From a virus: a stretch of 64,000 nt of DNA. The notes beneath the pieces are model-generated. The model saw only the letters and a program-made list of their open reading frames with translations. It was not told where the DNA came from and made no database searches. Below, piece after piece: positions 31,925 to 40,712 of the stretch (positions are counted from its first letter, which is position 1; the number at the start of each line of letters is the position of its first letter). The stretch covers positions 1 through 64,000 of the IMG/VR virus record IMGVR_UViG_3300048798_000032; one strand, written 5' to 3'. Both the position numbers and the translations under genes were made by a program.

Positions 31925-32262
31925 GTGCCCCGCCCAGCATCCCCCGCCTGCCGCGCGCGCTCCCCGTCGCCGCGCTCTGGCCCGAACCGCGCACCCCCGC
32001 CGAACTCCGCGCCTGCGGTGCCCTGTACCGGGCCGGAATCCAGGATGCCGGCTCCCTCACCCGGTGCACCGCCGGGGGGCTGCTCAAAGTGGACGGCTTC
32101 GGGGTGTGGGCGCTGGAGCAGGTCCGCCAGCGTCTCGGGCGGCTCGGCCTGTCGCTGCTCGGTGAGCAGGTGCAGTCTGCGTCGGCATGTGAGCAGGCCG
32201 TGAGCGCGATGCAGGACCACAAGCGCAGCGGCGGGAAGAACGGGCCACGCCGGGCCGCATAA
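31921..32262 (+). CDS. Alpha-CTD-like helix-hairpin-helix protein
   Basis: A 113-residue protein. Residues 20-80 (TPAELRACGALYRAGIQDAG, SLTRCTAGGLLKVDGFG, ALEQVRQRLGRLGLSL) follow the fold pattern of the RNA polymerase alpha C-terminal domain, which contacts DNA and activators. A free copy could act as a decoy or adaptor. Followed by a terminator hairpin. Confidence 0.65.
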   Translation: MSAPPSIPRLPRALPVAALWPEPRTPAELRACGALYRAGIQDAGSLTRCTAGGLLKVDGFGVWALEQVRQRLGRLGLSLLGEQVQSASACEQAVSAMQDHKRSGGKNGPRRAA

Positions 32263-32269
32263 GAGACTT

Positions 32270-32300
32270 CCGCCCGGCCGGGGTCAGGTCGGCCGGGCGG
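32270..32300 (+). terminator. Strong GC hairpin
   Basis: Perfect 11-bp stem CCGCCCGGCCG / CGGCCGGGCGG with a 9-base loop, 8 bases after the preceding stop codon. Separates the regulator group from the long late array. Confidence 0.75.
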
Positions 32301-32352
32301 TGGCGAAGGGCATCGCAGTCCTTCGTGATCAAGATAGCAGAAGGGTATCGCA

Positions 32353-32538
32353 GTGACCATCACCAGCGCCGTCCCCGTCCTGACGGCTCAGGAAGTGGCC
32401 GACCTCTGGCGGGTCCGGAAGTTCACCGTGACCCGGTGGGCGAAGGCAGGCAAGATTCCGGCGGTCAAGACCCCCGGCGGCGACTGGCGTTTCCCCCGGG
32501 CCGAAATTCTGGCCCTCCGGAACGGCGGCACGTCATGA
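32353..32538 (+). CDS. Excisionase-like HTH protein
   Basis: A 61-residue MerR/Xis-type HTH (LTAQEVADLWRVRKFTVTRW, basic wing TPGGDWRFPRAEILALR). GTG 32353 follows a GAAGGG-type site. First gene of the 32-64 kb array. Confidence 0.7.
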   Translation: MTITSAVPVLTAQEVADLWRVRKFTVTRWAKAGKIPAVKTPGGDWRFPRAEILALRNGGTS

Positions 32539-33056
32539 CCCACACCGTGGACGCAGCCGGCCGTGAGCATGAACTGACCCTGACCGAGGAACGCCACGCG
32601 ATCGAGCGCCAGTTCCCCGGCTGGGAAGTGCGGATGAAAGACGGCCATCCGCAGGCCACCAGGGGCGACGCGACCCTGGCGGCTCCCGCGATCGGGGTGA
32701 TGGGCCACATGATCGCGGACTACGAGCACCGCGAAGAGGCCCGCATCCGCCGTGAGGCCGCCGGGGCCGTCGCGCGGGGTGTGGCGCTCATGGACGAGCG
32801 CGACCCCGGCTGGCTGGAACACATCGACCTGAACCGGCTGAACCTGCGCAGCAACTGCAACTGCATCGTGGGCCAGCGGTCCGGCGGCAACTACAGCATA
32901 GGGCTGCGGGTCCTGGGGCTGGGTCTCGATGGCGAGCCTGCCTCCCGCTACGGATTCGACACGGGAGTCCTCGCCTCGGGCCTGTACCGGCTGGCCTACG
33001 ACGCCCTTGAAAACGAGTGGCGGAAGGTCATCACCGAGAGGCGGTCAGCGGCATGA
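32535..33056 (+). CDS. Actinophage protein, tandem paralogue A
   Basis: A 173-residue protein. The second half (GVALMDERDPGWLEHIDLNR, CNCIVGQ, YGFDTGV, LYRLAYDALENEWRKVI) matches the next product (GAAMLDEHDNGWWREDVERA, CVLGQ, HGFVADS, WNELTGAWHDLITRRR). The N-terminal 80 residues (ERHAIERQFPGWEVRMKDG) are an extra domain. Function unknown. Confidence 0.7.
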   Translation: MTHTVDAAGREHELTLTEERHAIERQFPGWEVRMKDGHPQATRGDATLAAPAIGVMGHMIADYEHREEARIRREAAGAVARGVALMDERDPGWLEHIDLNRLNLRSNCNCIVGQRSGGNYSIGLRVLGLGLDGEPASRYGFDTGVLASGLYRLAYDALENEWRKVITERRSAA

Positions 33057-33448
33057 GCACGGCAGCGGGGACCCCAGAGCAGTACGCCGTTTCCCTTGGC
33101 GCCGCCATGCTGGACGAGCACGACAACGGCTGGTGGCGCGAGGACGTGGAGCGCGCGATCGACCTGGACACGCTGCAGATGCAGGACGGCCGCACCTGCG
33201 TGCTCGGCCAGCGCTGCCCGCTGGAAGTCCTGGAGGACTACCGTCGTGGCCACCACACACAAGCGCCGCCCTACTTCGCCTATGCGGCGCTGCTGGGCGG
33301 CGGCGATTGGCCCGGCCGGGATCGCTGGGCAATCGTCCATGGCTTCGTGGCAGATTCCGGCAGGTGGAACGAACTTACCGGCGCCTGGCACGACCTCATC
33401 ACCAGGCGCCGCAAGGGCGCAGCAGAAGCGGGCGAGCTGGCGCAATGA
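33053..33448 (+). CDS. Actinophage protein, tandem paralogue B
   Basis: A 131-residue protein sharing the LDE-x-GW / CVLGQ / HGF / WxxLI core with its upstream neighbour, indicating tandem duplication. This core is widespread in actinophages, with unknown function. ATGA overlaps at both ends. Confidence 0.7.
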   Translation: MSTAAGTPEQYAVSLGAAMLDEHDNGWWREDVERAIDLDTLQMQDGRTCVLGQRCPLEVLEDYRRGHHTQAPPYFAYAALLGGGDWPGRDRWAIVHGFVADSGRWNELTGAWHDLITRRRKGAAEAGELAQ

Positions 33449-34239
33449 CCACCACCAAGGCCCCCGCCACCCGCAAGCCACGGGCCACCAAGAACGCGGC
33501 GGCGGGGACGGACATGCGCCCCCTGCTGCCGTGGCTGGCCGACGCCGCCGACACGCTGCTCGCCGAAGCCGCGCCGCAAGCCGCGCCGCAAGCCGCCGCC
33601 CCGGTGCTGTTCGGGCCGGGGGAACTGGCCCAGATCGCCACCCTGCCACCTCTGACCCTCCCGACGTGGGACGAGAACTACCAACGGGCCCTGCGGGTGG
33701 CCTGCCCCCGGTGGACGTGGTACCTGGCCAACACGCCGGAGCACCGCCATGCCCAGGAGATGTGGCAGTGCGGATGGTGTGACCGGACGTTCGACATGGT
33801 CACCCCCGACCATGAGCCGTGCAGCCAGGTGCACCCGCTGGACGCTTCCGCAACGCCCGTGCGTGGCCCGTTTGAGGCCGCCGCGCAGACCGTGACCATC
33901 ACCCTGCCTCCCGCCGTCGCTGAGGGTTCAGGGACCCCCGCACCAGACCCCGAGCCAGTTCAGGACACACCCACGCTCGGTGCCCTGGACGAGAACGCGG
34001 AGAGGCACCTCGCAGCGTTCGTGGCCGCACACGACGAAGAGGACGCCCCGGACTTCCCCGCAGAAGACACCCCAGACACCCCCGGGCCGGCTGAAGCCTC
34101 CTTGTCCCCGGAGGCCGGCCCGGGGGCCCAGACCGGCAGCGACGAGGACGGGCAGGACGGCACAGCGCTTGATCAGGCTGGCCCCCTGCCCGTAGGCGAC
34201 TGGCAGAAGTCCGGCACCGGGGGGAAAGCGGCGGAATGA
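33445..34239 (+). CDS. Phage protein with zinc knuckle and disordered tail
   Basis: A 264-residue protein: a basic N-terminus, an APQAAPQAA repeat, a central domain with WQCGWCDRTF, and about 120 residues of acidic, Pro-rich disordered sequence. Unknown; the central domain may bind DNA. Confidence 0.6.
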   Translation: MTTTKAPATRKPRATKNAAAGTDMRPLLPWLADAADTLLAEAAPQAAPQAAAPVLFGPGELAQIATLPPLTLPTWDENYQRALRVACPRWTWYLANTPEHRHAQEMWQCGWCDRTFDMVTPDHEPCSQVHPLDASATPVRGPFEAAAQTVTITLPPAVAEGSGTPAPDPEPVQDTPTLGALDENAERHLAAFVAAHDEEDAPDFPAEDTPDTPGPAEASLSPEAGPGAQTGSDEDGQDGTALDQAGPLPVGDWQKSGTGGKAAE

Positions 34240-34520
34240 TCGTCATCGGCCCGGAACTGCCCACGCTGCCCGGCATTCCCTCGCAGATCGGTCCCGTCCT
34301 GTGCCCGGACTGTAACCAGCGGCTGGCCGCCGTCCACCACCTCGCAGACGGTGACGGCTACATGGCCACGCTGATCTGCGATGGCTGCGGCGCGGCCCGC
34401 GAACTGGACCCCGAGTCGTACACCGCTGGGCTTGCGGCAGGCGTCCTGCACGAGCACCAGAAGTGGCACGAGTCCGACGGTTCTCAGTGCGCAGCCGAAG
34501 CTGAGCAGGTGCGGACATGA
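34236..34520 (+). CDS. Zinc-ribbon phage protein
   Basis: A 94-residue protein with LCPDCNQR (about 22) and ICDGCGAAR (about 47), a four-Cys zinc ribbon. ATGA overlaps on both sides. Unknown function. Confidence 0.65.
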   Translation: MIVIGPELPTLPGIPSQIGPVLCPDCNQRLAAVHHLADGDGYMATLICDGCGAARELDPESYTAGLAAGVLHEHQKWHESDGSQCAAEAEQVRT

Positions 34521-34885
34521 CCACCGACACCACAACCCTCTCTCTCGTCGCCGCGATGTTGACCGACGAAGACCGGGGCAAAGCACTCACTGAGCTAGCC
34601 GGTAAAGCCGAATGGATGCGTCATGGGGAAGTCACGGCAGAACTGGCCAAGCTAGCTCACCGTTCCCTGTCACCAGGACGACGGGCTGACTTGTTCGAGT
34701 CCTTCAAGGAGCACATCGAGCGCGCGACAGCACTCCGTGCCGGGGTCGCGTACTGGACTGAGTTCTTCGACGCAAGCGACTTCCTGGGTACCTGCGGGGA
34801 CTGTCAGGACAGGGCTGCCGAACTGATTGCGGACAGGGCTGCTGAGCTGCTGTTCGCCCTGGTGCATGGAGAGGGGGAGAAGTAA
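34517..34885 (+). CDS. Helical phage protein
   Basis: A 122-residue, mostly helical protein (MTTDTTTLSLVAAMLTDEDR). CGDCQDRA near 92 is a single CxxC. Immediately before the 34885 gene. Not recognised. Confidence 0.6.
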   Translation: MTTDTTTLSLVAAMLTDEDRGKALTELAGKAEWMRHGEVTAELAKLAHRSLSPGRRADLFESFKEHIERATALRAGVAYWTEFFDASDFLGTCGDCQDRAAELIADRAAELLFALVHGEGEK

Positions 34886-35784
34886 TGGCATTCAACGAGC
34901 AAGGTCTCAACAGTTACGTCGATGTCGCACAGCGCATCGCAGACTTCCGCGAACGCTACCCGGACGGGTCACTGCAACCTGCGGACCAGGCGAACCCGTT
35001 TGATATCCGCCAAGTCGAAGGCGTGGACAAGGCTGGCAAGGAGTTCAAGGCCACATTCATTGTCTACCGGGCGGCGGCCTACCGTACCCCGGACGACCAG
35101 CGGCCAGGGATCGGCATGGCATGGGAGGTATTCCCCGGCCGCACCCCCTACACACTCGGCAGCGAACTAATGAACGCGGAGACCTCGGCATGGGGCCGGG
35201 CAATCGTCGCCGCCTTGGCGTCGGACTCTAAGCGAGGCGTGTCTAGCCGCGAAGAAGTGCGTAACCGCTCTGCTGAGCAGGACGAGAGCTGGCGTGATCA
35301 GGCCCCCGTCAACCGGAACCCGCGCCAGCAGGCCCGTACGCCAGACAGCAGCGAGTGGGAGACCGCACCCGCCGGCAACAGCGCGAACGGCCATGCTCCC
35401 GCGCAAGCTCCCGCCGACGACGGGCCTGACGGGGAAGCGCAGGAGATTGCCCAGCTCGCACACGAAGCCCGTCAGGTCAGCGACGTTTCCGCACTGACCG
35501 CGAAGGCGCATGACGCGGGCAAGCTCAGCAAGGTCATCGTCAACCCGGCTACGGGCAAGAGTGGCCCGCTCGGCCGTTACCTCGGATGGCGCAGGCAGCA
35601 GGTCACGGCCGAAGTCGCCGCCTTCGCCGCGCTGACCGAAGCCGGTAAGGCCGCCGGCCTGGAGGATGAGGCCCTGGGCGCCGTGGTTGAGGAACTGACC
35701 GGCGCGAACATCGAAGCAGCCACGGTCGCGCAGATGAAGGAAGCCACGGCCAAGCTTGCGGCGAGAGCGGGTGCGCCGGCGTGA
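34885..35784 (+). CDS. Putative ssDNA-annealing (ERF-like) protein
   Basis: A 299-residue protein. The N-terminal 130 residues include YVDVAQRIADFRERYPDGSL and GSELMNAETSAWGRAIVAAL; the latter resembles a conserved helix of ERF-type annealing proteins and related actinophage proteins. A disordered linker and a helical C-terminal domain follow. The nearby DnaQ-like exonuclease (36979) and HNH genes fit a recombination cluster. Assignment is tentative. Confidence 0.5.
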   Translation: MAFNEQGLNSYVDVAQRIADFRERYPDGSLQPADQANPFDIRQVEGVDKAGKEFKATFIVYRAAAYRTPDDQRPGIGMAWEVFPGRTPYTLGSELMNAETSAWGRAIVAALASDSKRGVSSREEVRNRSAEQDESWRDQAPVNRNPRQQARTPDSSEWETAPAGNSANGHAPAQAPADDGPDGEAQEIAQLAHEARQVSDVSALTAKAHDAGKLSKVIVNPATGKSGPLGRYLGWRRQQVTAEVAAFAALTEAGKAAGLEDEALGAVVEELTGANIEAATVAQMKEATAKLAARAGAPA

Positions 35785-36374
35785 CCACTCCTCCTGCCCT
35801 CACCGTCCAGCAGCGCCTGACCCTGGCGAAGTGGCTGCTGGAGAGCATCGGCAACCAGCGCAAGGACGACCTTGTGCCAGCAAGCCGGGACGAGATGCCC
35901 TCTGGCAGCCGGGTAGCGGCCATGTTCGGCGGCAAGGTCGCCGCCTGGGTGGTCATGCCGAAGCCGAAGCAGCCGGGCGCTTATGTGTCCGACCCGGTGA
36001 AACTGCTCGCCTGGGTGCGGGAGAACTTCCCGCACCAGGTCGTGCCGGTGACTGAGGTCGTGGAGTCACCGGAGCTGATCGAGCACCTGCGGAAGCACTT
36101 CCCCTCGGCGCTCAAGGTGACCGACACGGTAGAGACCTACCTGGTCTCCGACATCTGCACCGGACTCAAGGACCGCGGTCACTTCTACGACGGCGACGAG
36201 GAGAAGGTCTCCGACATACCGGGGATCACGCTGCCCGAAGCTGAGCCGCCAGTCCCCACGGTCACCCTCACCGACGACGCGGAGGCGGTCATCGGTGAGG
36301 CGTGGCGCGGTGGGGCCATCCCCGTAAGTGAACTGCTCGCACTGCCCGGCGGCGGTGAACCTGATGCCACCTGA
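35781..36374 (+). CDS. Phage hypothetical protein
   Basis: A 197-residue protein from GTG (GTGA overlap). The N-terminal helix (LTVQQRLTLAKWLLESIGNQ) and GGKVAAWVVMPKP, then KLLAWVRENFPHQV and an acidic C-terminus. Conserved-looking but unassigned; same cluster as the putative annealing protein. Confidence 0.6.
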   Translation: MTTPPALTVQQRLTLAKWLLESIGNQRKDDLVPASRDEMPSGSRVAAMFGGKVAAWVVMPKPKQPGAYVSDPVKLLAWVRENFPHQVVPVTEVVESPELIEHLRKHFPSALKVTDTVETYLVSDICTGLKDRGHFYDGDEEKVSDIPGITLPEAEPPVPTVTLTDDAEAVIGEAWRGGAIPVSELLALPGGGEPDAT

Positions 36375-36522
36375 GTACACCACTCCCGAGGACGGCGACC
36401 TAGTGCTCTGGGCGGCGTGGGCCGAGGACCATCTGGACTGTGCGGGCTGGAGCTTCGACGGCCACGCGCTCACCTGCGCATGCGGAGCGCCTATCCCGCT
36501 CGCCGCTGAGGTTTCGGCATGA
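36364..36522 (+). CDS. Small zinc-binding protein
   Basis: A 52-residue acidic protein (PEDGDLVLWAAWAEDHLDC) ending with CACGAPIPL. Overlaps the previous gene by 11 bases and shares ATGA with the next. Confidence 0.5.
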   Translation: MPPEYTTPEDGDLVLWAAWAEDHLDCAGWSFDGHALTCACGAPIPLAAEVSA

Positions 36523-36887
36523 CCGCCACCGAACAGCGCTCCGTACACGATCCGGTCGCTGTCGAGCAGAAGATCGAAGAGACGAAGAACCGGATCGCCA
36601 AGGGCGTCACGATCATCACCGAAGCCGAGAAGAAAGCCAAAGCGGCCCGGACCAAGTTCGACTTCGAGTTCGCTCTTGCGATGGGCCGTGCCACAGGTCC
36701 AGCGACCAGCCACAAGTATCAGGCGACCGTCGACACGATTGAGTGGCGGAAGATCGCCGAGGGTGCCGAGATCGCGTTCAAGCACGCTGAGCGCACCGCC
36801 CACGCGCTGGACAAGGAACTGTTCGCGTGGCAGTCGATTCTCAACTCCGTCCGGTCGATGTACAGCGCCGTGGGGGTGCGCGGGTGA
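36519..36887 (+). CDS. Coiled-coil phage protein
   Basis: A 122-residue protein, almost all helix with heptads (VEQKIEETKNRIAKGVTIIT, AEGAEIAFKHAERTAHALDK). Unknown. Confidence 0.6.
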   Translation: MTATEQRSVHDPVAVEQKIEETKNRIAKGVTIITEAEKKAKAARTKFDFEFALAMGRATGPATSHKYQATVDTIEWRKIAEGAEIAFKHAERTAHALDKELFAWQSILNSVRSMYSAVGVRG

Positions 36888-36982
36888 ATGTAATCCAGGC
36901 ACGCGAGGAACTGGTCAAGGCTGCTATCGGATGGCACACAGAGAACTCACTGCCCGCCGTCGGTGAGGGGCTGGACTCATGA
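36884..36982 (+). CDS. 32-residue coupled protein
   Basis: GTG within GTGA; VNVIQAREELVKAAIGW...; stop within the ATGA of the exonuclease gene. Amphipathic helix. Supported by tight coupling. Confidence 0.5.
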   Translation: MNVIQAREELVKAAIGWHTENSLPAVGEGLDS

Positions 36983-37578
36983 GCGCACCGATCGCTTTCC
37001 TAGACACTGAAACGACAGGGCTTGACCCCGACCGGCATCAGATTTGGGAAGTCGCCCTCATCACACCTGACGGCGGCGAGCATGTCTGGCAGTTCCCCAT
37101 TGACGAGATGGAAGCCGACCCGTTCGCGCTGAATATCGGCCGCTACTGGGACCGCCGCTGGCCCCCGGGCATCAGGGAAATCTCACTTCCCGCTGCCATC
37201 TACTCGGCGCACACGCCGGAGTCGCGGCGCAAGAACTTCCCCGGTCAGGGCCGCGCGATCACCCCTGGCCCCGAATGGTGCCGCCACTTCCGCGACCTGA
37301 CCGCCGGGCTTCACCTCGCTGGCGCGGTCGTGTCGTTCGATGAGGAACGCCTGCGGCGGCTCCTGCACCGCAACGGCGTGCTGCACCGCTGGCACTACCA
37401 CCTTTGTGACGTGGAAGCGCTTGCCGCCGGGAAGCTCGGCCTTGAGCCGCCGTGGAACTCCGACGACCTGTCGGCCGCGCTCGGCGTCACGGTCAGCGAT
37501 GAAGACCGGCATACCGCCCTCGGTGACGCCCGCTTTGCCAAACGCATTTACGAGGCGGTTATGGCTGGTGACCGATGA
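36979..37578 (+). CDS. DnaQ-like 3'-5' exonuclease
   Basis: A 199-residue DEDDh exonuclease. D9 and E11 in FLDTETTGLD, a middle Asp in AVVSFDEERLRRLL, and the final His/Asp in EDRHTALGDARFAKR. Resembles the polymerase III epsilon subunit family. With the phage clamp it could proofread, or it may resect ends for recombination. Confidence 0.85.
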   Translation: MSAPIAFLDTETTGLDPDRHQIWEVALITPDGGEHVWQFPIDEMEADPFALNIGRYWDRRWPPGIREISLPAAIYSAHTPESRRKNFPGQGRAITPGPEWCRHFRDLTAGLHLAGAVVSFDEERLRRLLHRNGVLHRWHYHLCDVEALAAGKLGLEPPWNSDDLSAALGVTVSDEDRHTALGDARFAKRIYEAVMAGDR

Positions 37579-38156
37579 GAAGTGTGGAAGAACGCTTTCT
37601 GTCTCACGTTGATAAGCGTGGACCCATTCCCGCCCATCGTCCCGACCTGGGTGCATGTCATCTATGGACTGGCTCGGTTGACGAGAAGGGTTACGGATGC
37701 TTCGGTGACGGTAAGCGCTCCAGGAAAGCGCATGCCTTCGCGTATGAAGCGGCCAAAGGCCCAATTCCCGAAGGCAAAGAACTTGATCACCTATGTCGTA
37801 ACCGGCCTTGCGTCAATCACGCATACCTAGAAGCGGTAACCCATCGGGAGAATTGCCAGCGAGCACAGTATTTGCAGGAAACATGCTCACGAAATCACCC
37901 GCTGCCAGATCCGGGCCCTGATGGCCGGCGTATCTGCCGCGAGTGCGCCAATGAGCGCAACCGGGCATACAAGAAGCGCCAGCGCGCAAGTCGGACCCCA
38001 AAAGAATCACGGCCATTTACGCATGGCAGGGGTGCGTACACGCATCACGGCTGCCGATGTGAAGTGTGCTGTGACGCGGAAAATTCCTACAAGCGTCAGT
38101 GGCGACGAGACCAGAAAGTGCGGATCTATGACGCGGTGATGCGGGGTGCGCTGTGA
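37575..38156 (+). CDS. HNH endonuclease (homing-type)
   Basis: A 193-residue protein. The HNH core GKELDHLCRNRPCVNHAYLE followed by VTHRENCQRA is the HNH_3 pattern of free-standing homing nucleases, preceded by WTGSVDEKGYG and AHAFAYEAAKGPIP. Two extra Cys clusters (RICREC, CRCEVCC) follow. Its codon choice is less GC-biased than its neighbours, suggesting recent transfer. Confidence 0.85.
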   Translation: MRSVEERFLSHVDKRGPIPAHRPDLGACHLWTGSVDEKGYGCFGDGKRSRKAHAFAYEAAKGPIPEGKELDHLCRNRPCVNHAYLEAVTHRENCQRAQYLQETCSRNHPLPDPGPDGRRICRECANERNRAYKKRQRASRTPKESRPFTHGRGAYTHHGCRCEVCCDAENSYKRQWRRDQKVRIYDAVMRGAL

Positions 38157-38350
38157 CCGCCGTCCGCGAACCAAGCCTCAAGCGGCGCTGCAACAAGAAG
38201 AGGGGCTACAGCTCCCGCGCTGAGGCCGAGGAACACCGGGACCGCCTGATCGCCGAGGGCGACGAGGCACGCAGCCTGGATGTCTTCTGGTGCATTCACC
38301 ACCGCCTGTATCACGTGGGACACCTCGGGATGCCGGGGAGGGCGCTGTGA
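38153..38350 (+). CDS. Small basic phage protein
   Basis: A 65-residue protein from GTG (GTGA). CNKKRGYSSRAEAEEHRD and WCIHHRLYHVGHL give C..C-HH..H, a possible zinc finger common in small phage proteins. Confidence 0.6.
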   Translation: MTAVREPSLKRRCNKKRGYSSRAEAEEHRDRLIAEGDEARSLDVFWCIHHRLYHVGHLGMPGRAL

Positions 38351-38880
38351 CCCTCACCACCAGAACACCACTTCGCCGCTGTGGCCAGATGTGGGCAACT
38401 GAATACGACGCCCTCCACTCCAAGCTCTACCTGGCTGGGGGACAGGAAGTTATCTCCTGCTACATCGGCTGCGGGGGATTCCACCTGCGGCCTGAAGTCA
38501 AAGACGCGCCGAGTGGGAGCAGGGAGCCAGCAAAGGCCCGTGCCCTACTGGCCCAGGTGAGCAGGAAACGCCAGCAGGAGAACCGTGACCGCAGGCGCAT
38601 GGCGAAGCAACTCTACCCAGAGCAGCCCTTGTGCACGGTCTGGGAACTGGCCAGCAACACGGCAGTGAATCTCCCGGCCGATGTGCTCGCCGGGTGCCAC
38701 CAGTGGGCCGACGACCTCCACGAGCCGCTGACCCGTGGCCGCAGTGGCTCTATCACTGACCCGTCAAACGTGGTCCCGCTGTGCCGCCCATGCCACGACG
38801 TCATCACATTCGCACCCGAATCCACGCTCCTGTGGGCGTACGAGGTTGGGCTGTTGCGTCACTCCTGGGAGGCAGCATGA
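38347..38880 (+). CDS. HNH endonuclease
   Basis: A 177-residue protein. The C-terminal half has LCTVWELA, ADDLHEPLTRGRSGSITDPS and NVVPLCRPCHDVITF, an HNH fold with a His-metal site. The N-terminus has CYIGCGGFHL. Second HNH nuclease in a row. Confidence 0.75.
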   Translation: MTLTTRTPLRRCGQMWATEYDALHSKLYLAGGQEVISCYIGCGGFHLRPEVKDAPSGSREPAKARALLAQVSRKRQQENRDRRRMAKQLYPEQPLCTVWELASNTAVNLPADVLAGCHQWADDLHEPLTRGRSGSITDPSNVVPLCRPCHDVITFAPESTLLWAYEVGLLRHSWEAA

Positions 38881-39158
38881 GCGAGCGCGTACAGGTCGAG
38901 GCACCCCCCTACGACCGCTCAGCCACGGTCACCGGCGCCCTGCTGGTCATGCGGCAGCGGATGACCGACACCGAGAACCCGCTTGAAGTCGCCAGCATGG
39001 TCGCCGACGTCGGAGCGCTAGCCCTGGACTGGCTCGGCTACCCGGTCAGCGGTGAGCCAGAGGTCAGCATTCGTATCGGTGCCGACGAAGCGCCAAACAA
39101 GGCCCAGATCATTCTGACGTGGCCGCTCCCACCAGTTGAGAGCGGTGGCACCACATGA
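38877..39158 (+). CDS. Phage hypothetical protein
   Basis: A 93-residue protein (MSERVQVEAPPYDRSATVTG); helical middle and beta-like C-terminal third. ATGA overlaps on both sides. Unknown. Confidence 0.55.
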   Translation: MSERVQVEAPPYDRSATVTGALLVMRQRMTDTENPLEVASMVADVGALALDWLGYPVSGEPEVSIRIGADEAPNKAQIILTWPLPPVESGGTT

Positions 39159-39526
39159 AGCCCAGGCCCGCGTACTTCGCCGTCAAGCTCGGCGCGAGCG
39201 GCCAGACCGTCACAAAGCCGGGCGGTTTCACCGAACGGGAAGCCGACGAATTCGCGGCCACCCATGGGCGCGTCACAAGCAACTTCGTCATCCCCGTCTA
39301 TGTTGTCGGGCCGGTTCAGGCTGACCTATTCGGGGGGTGGCGCGTGATCGCCTGCCTGTCCAATCACGCCGCCTGGATCATCCTGGCCGTCGTCGTGATT
39401 GTGACCCTTTTCAACCTGGTCCAGCGGCTAAGGGGAAGACATGGAGCCGGGTGTACCTGTACCCGTTGCTGGCGGCGGGCGGAAGCTAATGCCCGCAGCC
39501 GTGAATACGAGGGGCGGTCCTGGTGA
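39155..39526 (+). CDS. Phage membrane protein with CxnC tail
   Basis: A 123-residue protein. Soluble N-terminal 65 residues (YFAVKLGASGQTVTKPGGFT), one membrane helix (AAWIILAVVVIVTLFNLV) and a basic tail with CTCTRCW. Possibly a fusion of two small genes. Confidence 0.6.
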   Translation: MKPRPAYFAVKLGASGQTVTKPGGFTEREADEFAATHGRVTSNFVIPVYVVGPVQADLFGGWRVIACLSNHAAWIILAVVVIVTLFNLVQRLRGRHGAGCTCTRCWRRAEANARSREYEGRSW

Positions 39527-40038
39527 GCCTCCGCATTGTGCCTGTCACCTATGAGACTGCGGCCGGATTCAACCGGATGTGGCATCGCACCCACGAACGC
39601 CCCCCCCCATCACACAAGTTCTCTATCGGGGTGGCTGACGACATGGACATCTTGCGGGGTGTGGCCATCGTCGGCCGCCCGGTCTCCCGTTTCTACGACA
39701 ACGGCCTGACACTAGAAGTCAACCGGACAGCCACGGATGGCACGAGGAACGCCAACTCAATGCTGTACGGCTCGTGCTGGAATGCGGCAAAAGCACTTGG
39801 GTTCCGGCGGCTGATCACCTACAACGTGACGCCCACCGAGGGGCCAGCGTGTGAGGGTACCTGCCCTCATGAGTCCTGTTTCATAATCCGCGCCAGCGAA
39901 TCAGGGGCAAGCCTGAAAGGTGCCGGGTGGGTAATCATCGCGCAGCGCCCACCACGGCCCGGCTGGGACACACCCTCGCGCCCGCGTGAATCGCGTGGTG
40001 CCGACTGTCTTCCCCGCACCCTATGGGAGGCATCGTGA
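39523..40038 (+). CDS. XF1762-family protein
   Basis: A 171-residue protein from GTG with the family signatures HKFSIGVADDMDILRGVAIV, RPVSRFYDNGLTLEVNRTAT, SMLYGSCWNAAKALGFRRLI and ESGASLKGAGW. The fold is GNAT-like. Common in phages, with no known substrate. Confidence 0.82.
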   Translation: MSLRIVPVTYETAAGFNRMWHRTHERPPPSHKFSIGVADDMDILRGVAIVGRPVSRFYDNGLTLEVNRTATDGTRNANSMLYGSCWNAAKALGFRRLITYNVTPTEGPACEGTCPHESCFIIRASESGASLKGAGWVIIAQRPPRPGWDTPSRPRESRGADCLPRTLWEAS

Positions 40039-40253
40039 AGCGCAACCTCTTCAGTGCCGCTTCTGTCCTCGCCGCGCTTTCGTTTATCGCCACCATCTAC
40101 CGGAAGGCTGCCCGGCCACATATACCCGGATTGCCTGAAGATGGTGAGCCTCTTTCCGGTCAGGAAGTACGGCGCTGGATAGGTATCCGGCAGACCTATG
40201 AAGCAGTGGATATCAGTGAACCCGTAACCCCGCACCGAGGGGAGGGTAGATGA
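40035..40253 (+). CDS. Small membrane-anchored protein
   Basis: A 72-residue protein from GTG (GTGA). N-terminal hydrophobic segment (LFSAASVLAALSFIATIY), then a soluble acidic tail. Unknown. Confidence 0.55.
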   Translation: MKRNLFSAASVLAALSFIATIYRKAARPHIPGLPEDGEPLSGQEVRRWIGIRQTYEAVDISEPVTPHRGEGR

Positions 40254-40477
40254 GCGCCGCATTGAAGCCGCCCTTTCCCGCCGGGGGGATTATCCGTTAC
40301 TGCCCTCATTGCAGGCAGCCATGGCCGGTACCTGATACCTGCGAATGCGATCACGGCAAGACAGTTCACAACCTCAGCAAGGACGGGAAGCAGCGCACAG
40401 AGTGCTCTGTGTTCACCGTGGAGGGTCCTTGCGGGTGCACGGAATACACCCCTGCGGAGGTGCCCAGTGGCACTTGA
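40250..40477 (+). CDS. Cys-rich zinc protein
   Basis: A 75-residue protein with YCPHC, TCECDHG and PCGC; two metal sites are likely. Unknown. Confidence 0.6.
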   Translation: MSAALKPPFPAGGIIRYCPHCRQPWPVPDTCECDHGKTVHNLSKDGKQRTECSVFTVEGPCGCTEYTPAEVPSGT

Positions 40478-40712
40478 AAGTGACATCCGCATGGCAGACG
40501 AGGCAGGCAGGTCGCGGTCAACCCTGGACAGCAGTTACGCCGAGGCACGGGCACTTGCGCTGATCGGGAGTGCGGGGACTACGGCAGAGCAGGACCGGGC
40601 AGCGGCGCTCACGCTGGCGGAATGGGCACGTGACGGAAACGAGTTGGCGGACTGGCTCGAAATGTGCGGGCTGGCACGACCGAAAAGCGCGGCGACGGGA
40701 GTAAGGTCATGA
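40467..40712 (+). CDS. Small helical phage protein
   Basis: An 81-residue protein from GTG; YAEARALALIGSAGTTAEQD and WARDGNELADWLEMCGLARP. Overlaps the previous gene by 11 bases. Unknown. Confidence 0.55.
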   Translation: MALESDIRMADEAGRSRSTLDSSYAEARALALIGSAGTTAEQDRAAALTLAEWARDGNELADWLEMCGLARPKSAATGVRS

